Source: an uncultured delta proteobacterium (GTDB lineage Bacteria; Myxococcota_A; Polyangia; Polyangiales; Ga0077539). Taken from it: a DNA stretch of 7,671 nucleotides. The notes beneath the pieces are model-generated. The model was given only the letters and a program-made list of their open reading frames with translations. It searched no databases and was not told the DNA's origin. Shown here piece by piece: positions 7,033 to 7,671 of this stretch (position 1 is the first letter of the stretch; the number at the start of each line of letters is the position of its first letter). The stretch is taken from contig CAISKJ010001074.1 of the NCBI GenBank assembly GCA_903885885.1, positions 1-7,671 of the forward strand, in the 5' to 3' direction. A program made the translations under genes and the position numbers.

Positions 7033-7671
7033 ATGCCGCCCGGCAAGAGCACACCACCGCCTCGCAATGCGCCCTCGCCCTCGCCCGCGGCTTCAAGAAA
7101 CTCAAATTGGCTCTGGGCCGCGTCGAAGCTCGCGGTCGGCGCGGTGGTTTACGCGCTCGCGTCGCTCCTGGTGTTTCTCGTCATCGAGCATGCGCTCTCG
7201 CGCGCCGCGGCGGTGGGCGCGGTGCTTCTCACAGGTGTGCTCGCGCCCGTTGCCCTCACGCAGCTTCTCACGCCCGCGTTTCGTCGCCTCGACCCCGCGA
7301 CCACCTTCGCGCGCGTGCTCCCCGGTGTGGTGGGCCTCTGCGCGCTGATCACCCTCGTGGCACTCCCGCTCAGCGCGCGCGGTCCCGTGTCGCAGGCGCT
7401 CCGTGGTGTTGCGACGCGCTACCCGCACGTCGGCGCGCTCCCCGTCGGCGCGGCAAGACTCGTCGGCGGCGCGCTCGAGCCCCCTGCGTCCGATGCCGGC
7501 GTACGCGATGCTGGCGTGCGCGACGCGGGCCCGCGTGACGGGGGCGTCGGGCGTGCTCGGGACGCGGCCGTCGCCGCCCCCGACGTCGCGCGACCGCCGG
7601 TCGATGCGAGCGGTGGGCGCGCCAACGACGCGACCGCGCTCGATGGGGCCGCGAGCGACGCGGTCGTCACC
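7033..7671 (+). CDS. Three-TM membrane protein with Asp-rich repeat tail (runs off right edge)
   Basis: From the ATG at 7033 this frame stays open for 213 codons to the window edge; the C-terminus is missing. The N-terminus (1-31) is Pro/Ser-rich with scattered basic residues. Three hydrophobic stretches follow: about 33-54, 58-80 and 95-114. Basic residues at the N-terminus and in the second loop (FRRLD, 83-87) suggest an N-in topology with the tail outside. After residue 150 the sequence becomes low-complexity and Asp/Ala/Gly-rich, opening with DAGVR-type pentapeptides. The frame was chosen because it alone gives membrane segments followed by this characteristic tail; the competing frame at 7023 gives an arginine-rich shadow. 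No family is recognised. It begins 62 bases after the cytochrome gene on the same strand, so co-transcription is possible but unproven. No good Shine-Dalgarno sequence is visible. Confidence 0.7.
   Translation, partial: MPPGKSTPPPRNAPSPSPAASRNSNWLWAASKLAVGAVVYALASLLVFLVIEHALSRAAAVGAVLLTGVLAPVALTQLLTPAFRRLDPATTFARVLPGVVGLCALITLVALPLSARGPVSQALRGVATRYPHVGALPVGAARLVGGALEPPASDAGVRDAGVRDAGPRDGGVGRARDAAVAAPDVARPPVDASGGRANDATALDGAASDAVVT
7492..7551 (+). repeat. Four 15-base tandem repeats encoding DAGVR-type pentapeptides
   Basis: Four consecutive 15-base units encode DAGVR, DAGVR, DAGPR and DGGVG (residues 154-173 of the membrane protein). The units differ mostly at third codon positions, so selection seems to hold the peptide rather than the DNA. 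It begins an Asp-rich, probably extracytoplasmic linker. Confidence 0.7.

Overview
The window looks like chromosomal DNA of a very GC-rich deltaproteobacterium-like organism, most likely a member of the Myxococcota (Polyangia or relatives). This is inferred from the company of genes: a GAF-type sigma-54 activator, a Hanks-type Ser/Thr kinase with an HRDVTPSN catalytic loop and a C-terminal PEGA domain, several Cys- or Asp-rich surface lipoproteins and membrane proteins, and a small c-type cytochrome lipoprotein. No rRNA or tRNA gene, insertion sequence, integrase, CRISPR array or phage gene was seen. Coding density is high and the longest clearly non-coding stretch is about 220 bases.

Layout. 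On the minus strand, reading from about 2757 down to 1, lies a probable operon: an MBL-fold metallohydrolase (2714-1863), a GAF / AAA+ / Fis-HTH sigma-54-dependent activator whose GTG start overlaps the MBL stop in a GTGA (1866-337), and a Cys-rich lipoprotein that runs off the left edge (289-1). A near-consensus sigma-54 -24/-12 promoter (TGGCAC-N5-CTGCT, 2783-2768) lies at the right distance in front of this operon. Divergently, on the plus strand, lie a calcineurin-like metallophosphoesterase (2936-3868) and, 19 bases later, a membrane-anchored Ser/Thr kinase with a PEGA domain (3888-5780). A second MBL-fold hydrolase (6537-5788, minus) converges on the kinase gene with only 7 bases between the stops. 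Divergent from it, on the plus strand, are a cytochrome c lipoprotein (6644-6970) and a three-TM protein with an Asp-rich repeat tail that runs off the right edge (7033-7671).

How it may work together (inference). The left half reads as a signalling locus. A sigma-54 activator probably drives its own operon, and its GAF domain carries an NK-x4-F-x3-DE signature of the type found in cyclic-nucleotide GAF domains. It sits between two hydrolases whose folds (MBL and calcineurin-like) both include known cyclic-nucleotide phosphodiesterases. A transmembrane Ser/Thr kinase is co-transcribed with the second hydrolase. A small-molecule or phospho-signal circuit that turns on a sigma-54 regulon is a reasonable working hypothesis, but the ligand and substrates cannot be read from sequence. 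The right half is a set of less connected metabolic or envelope genes.
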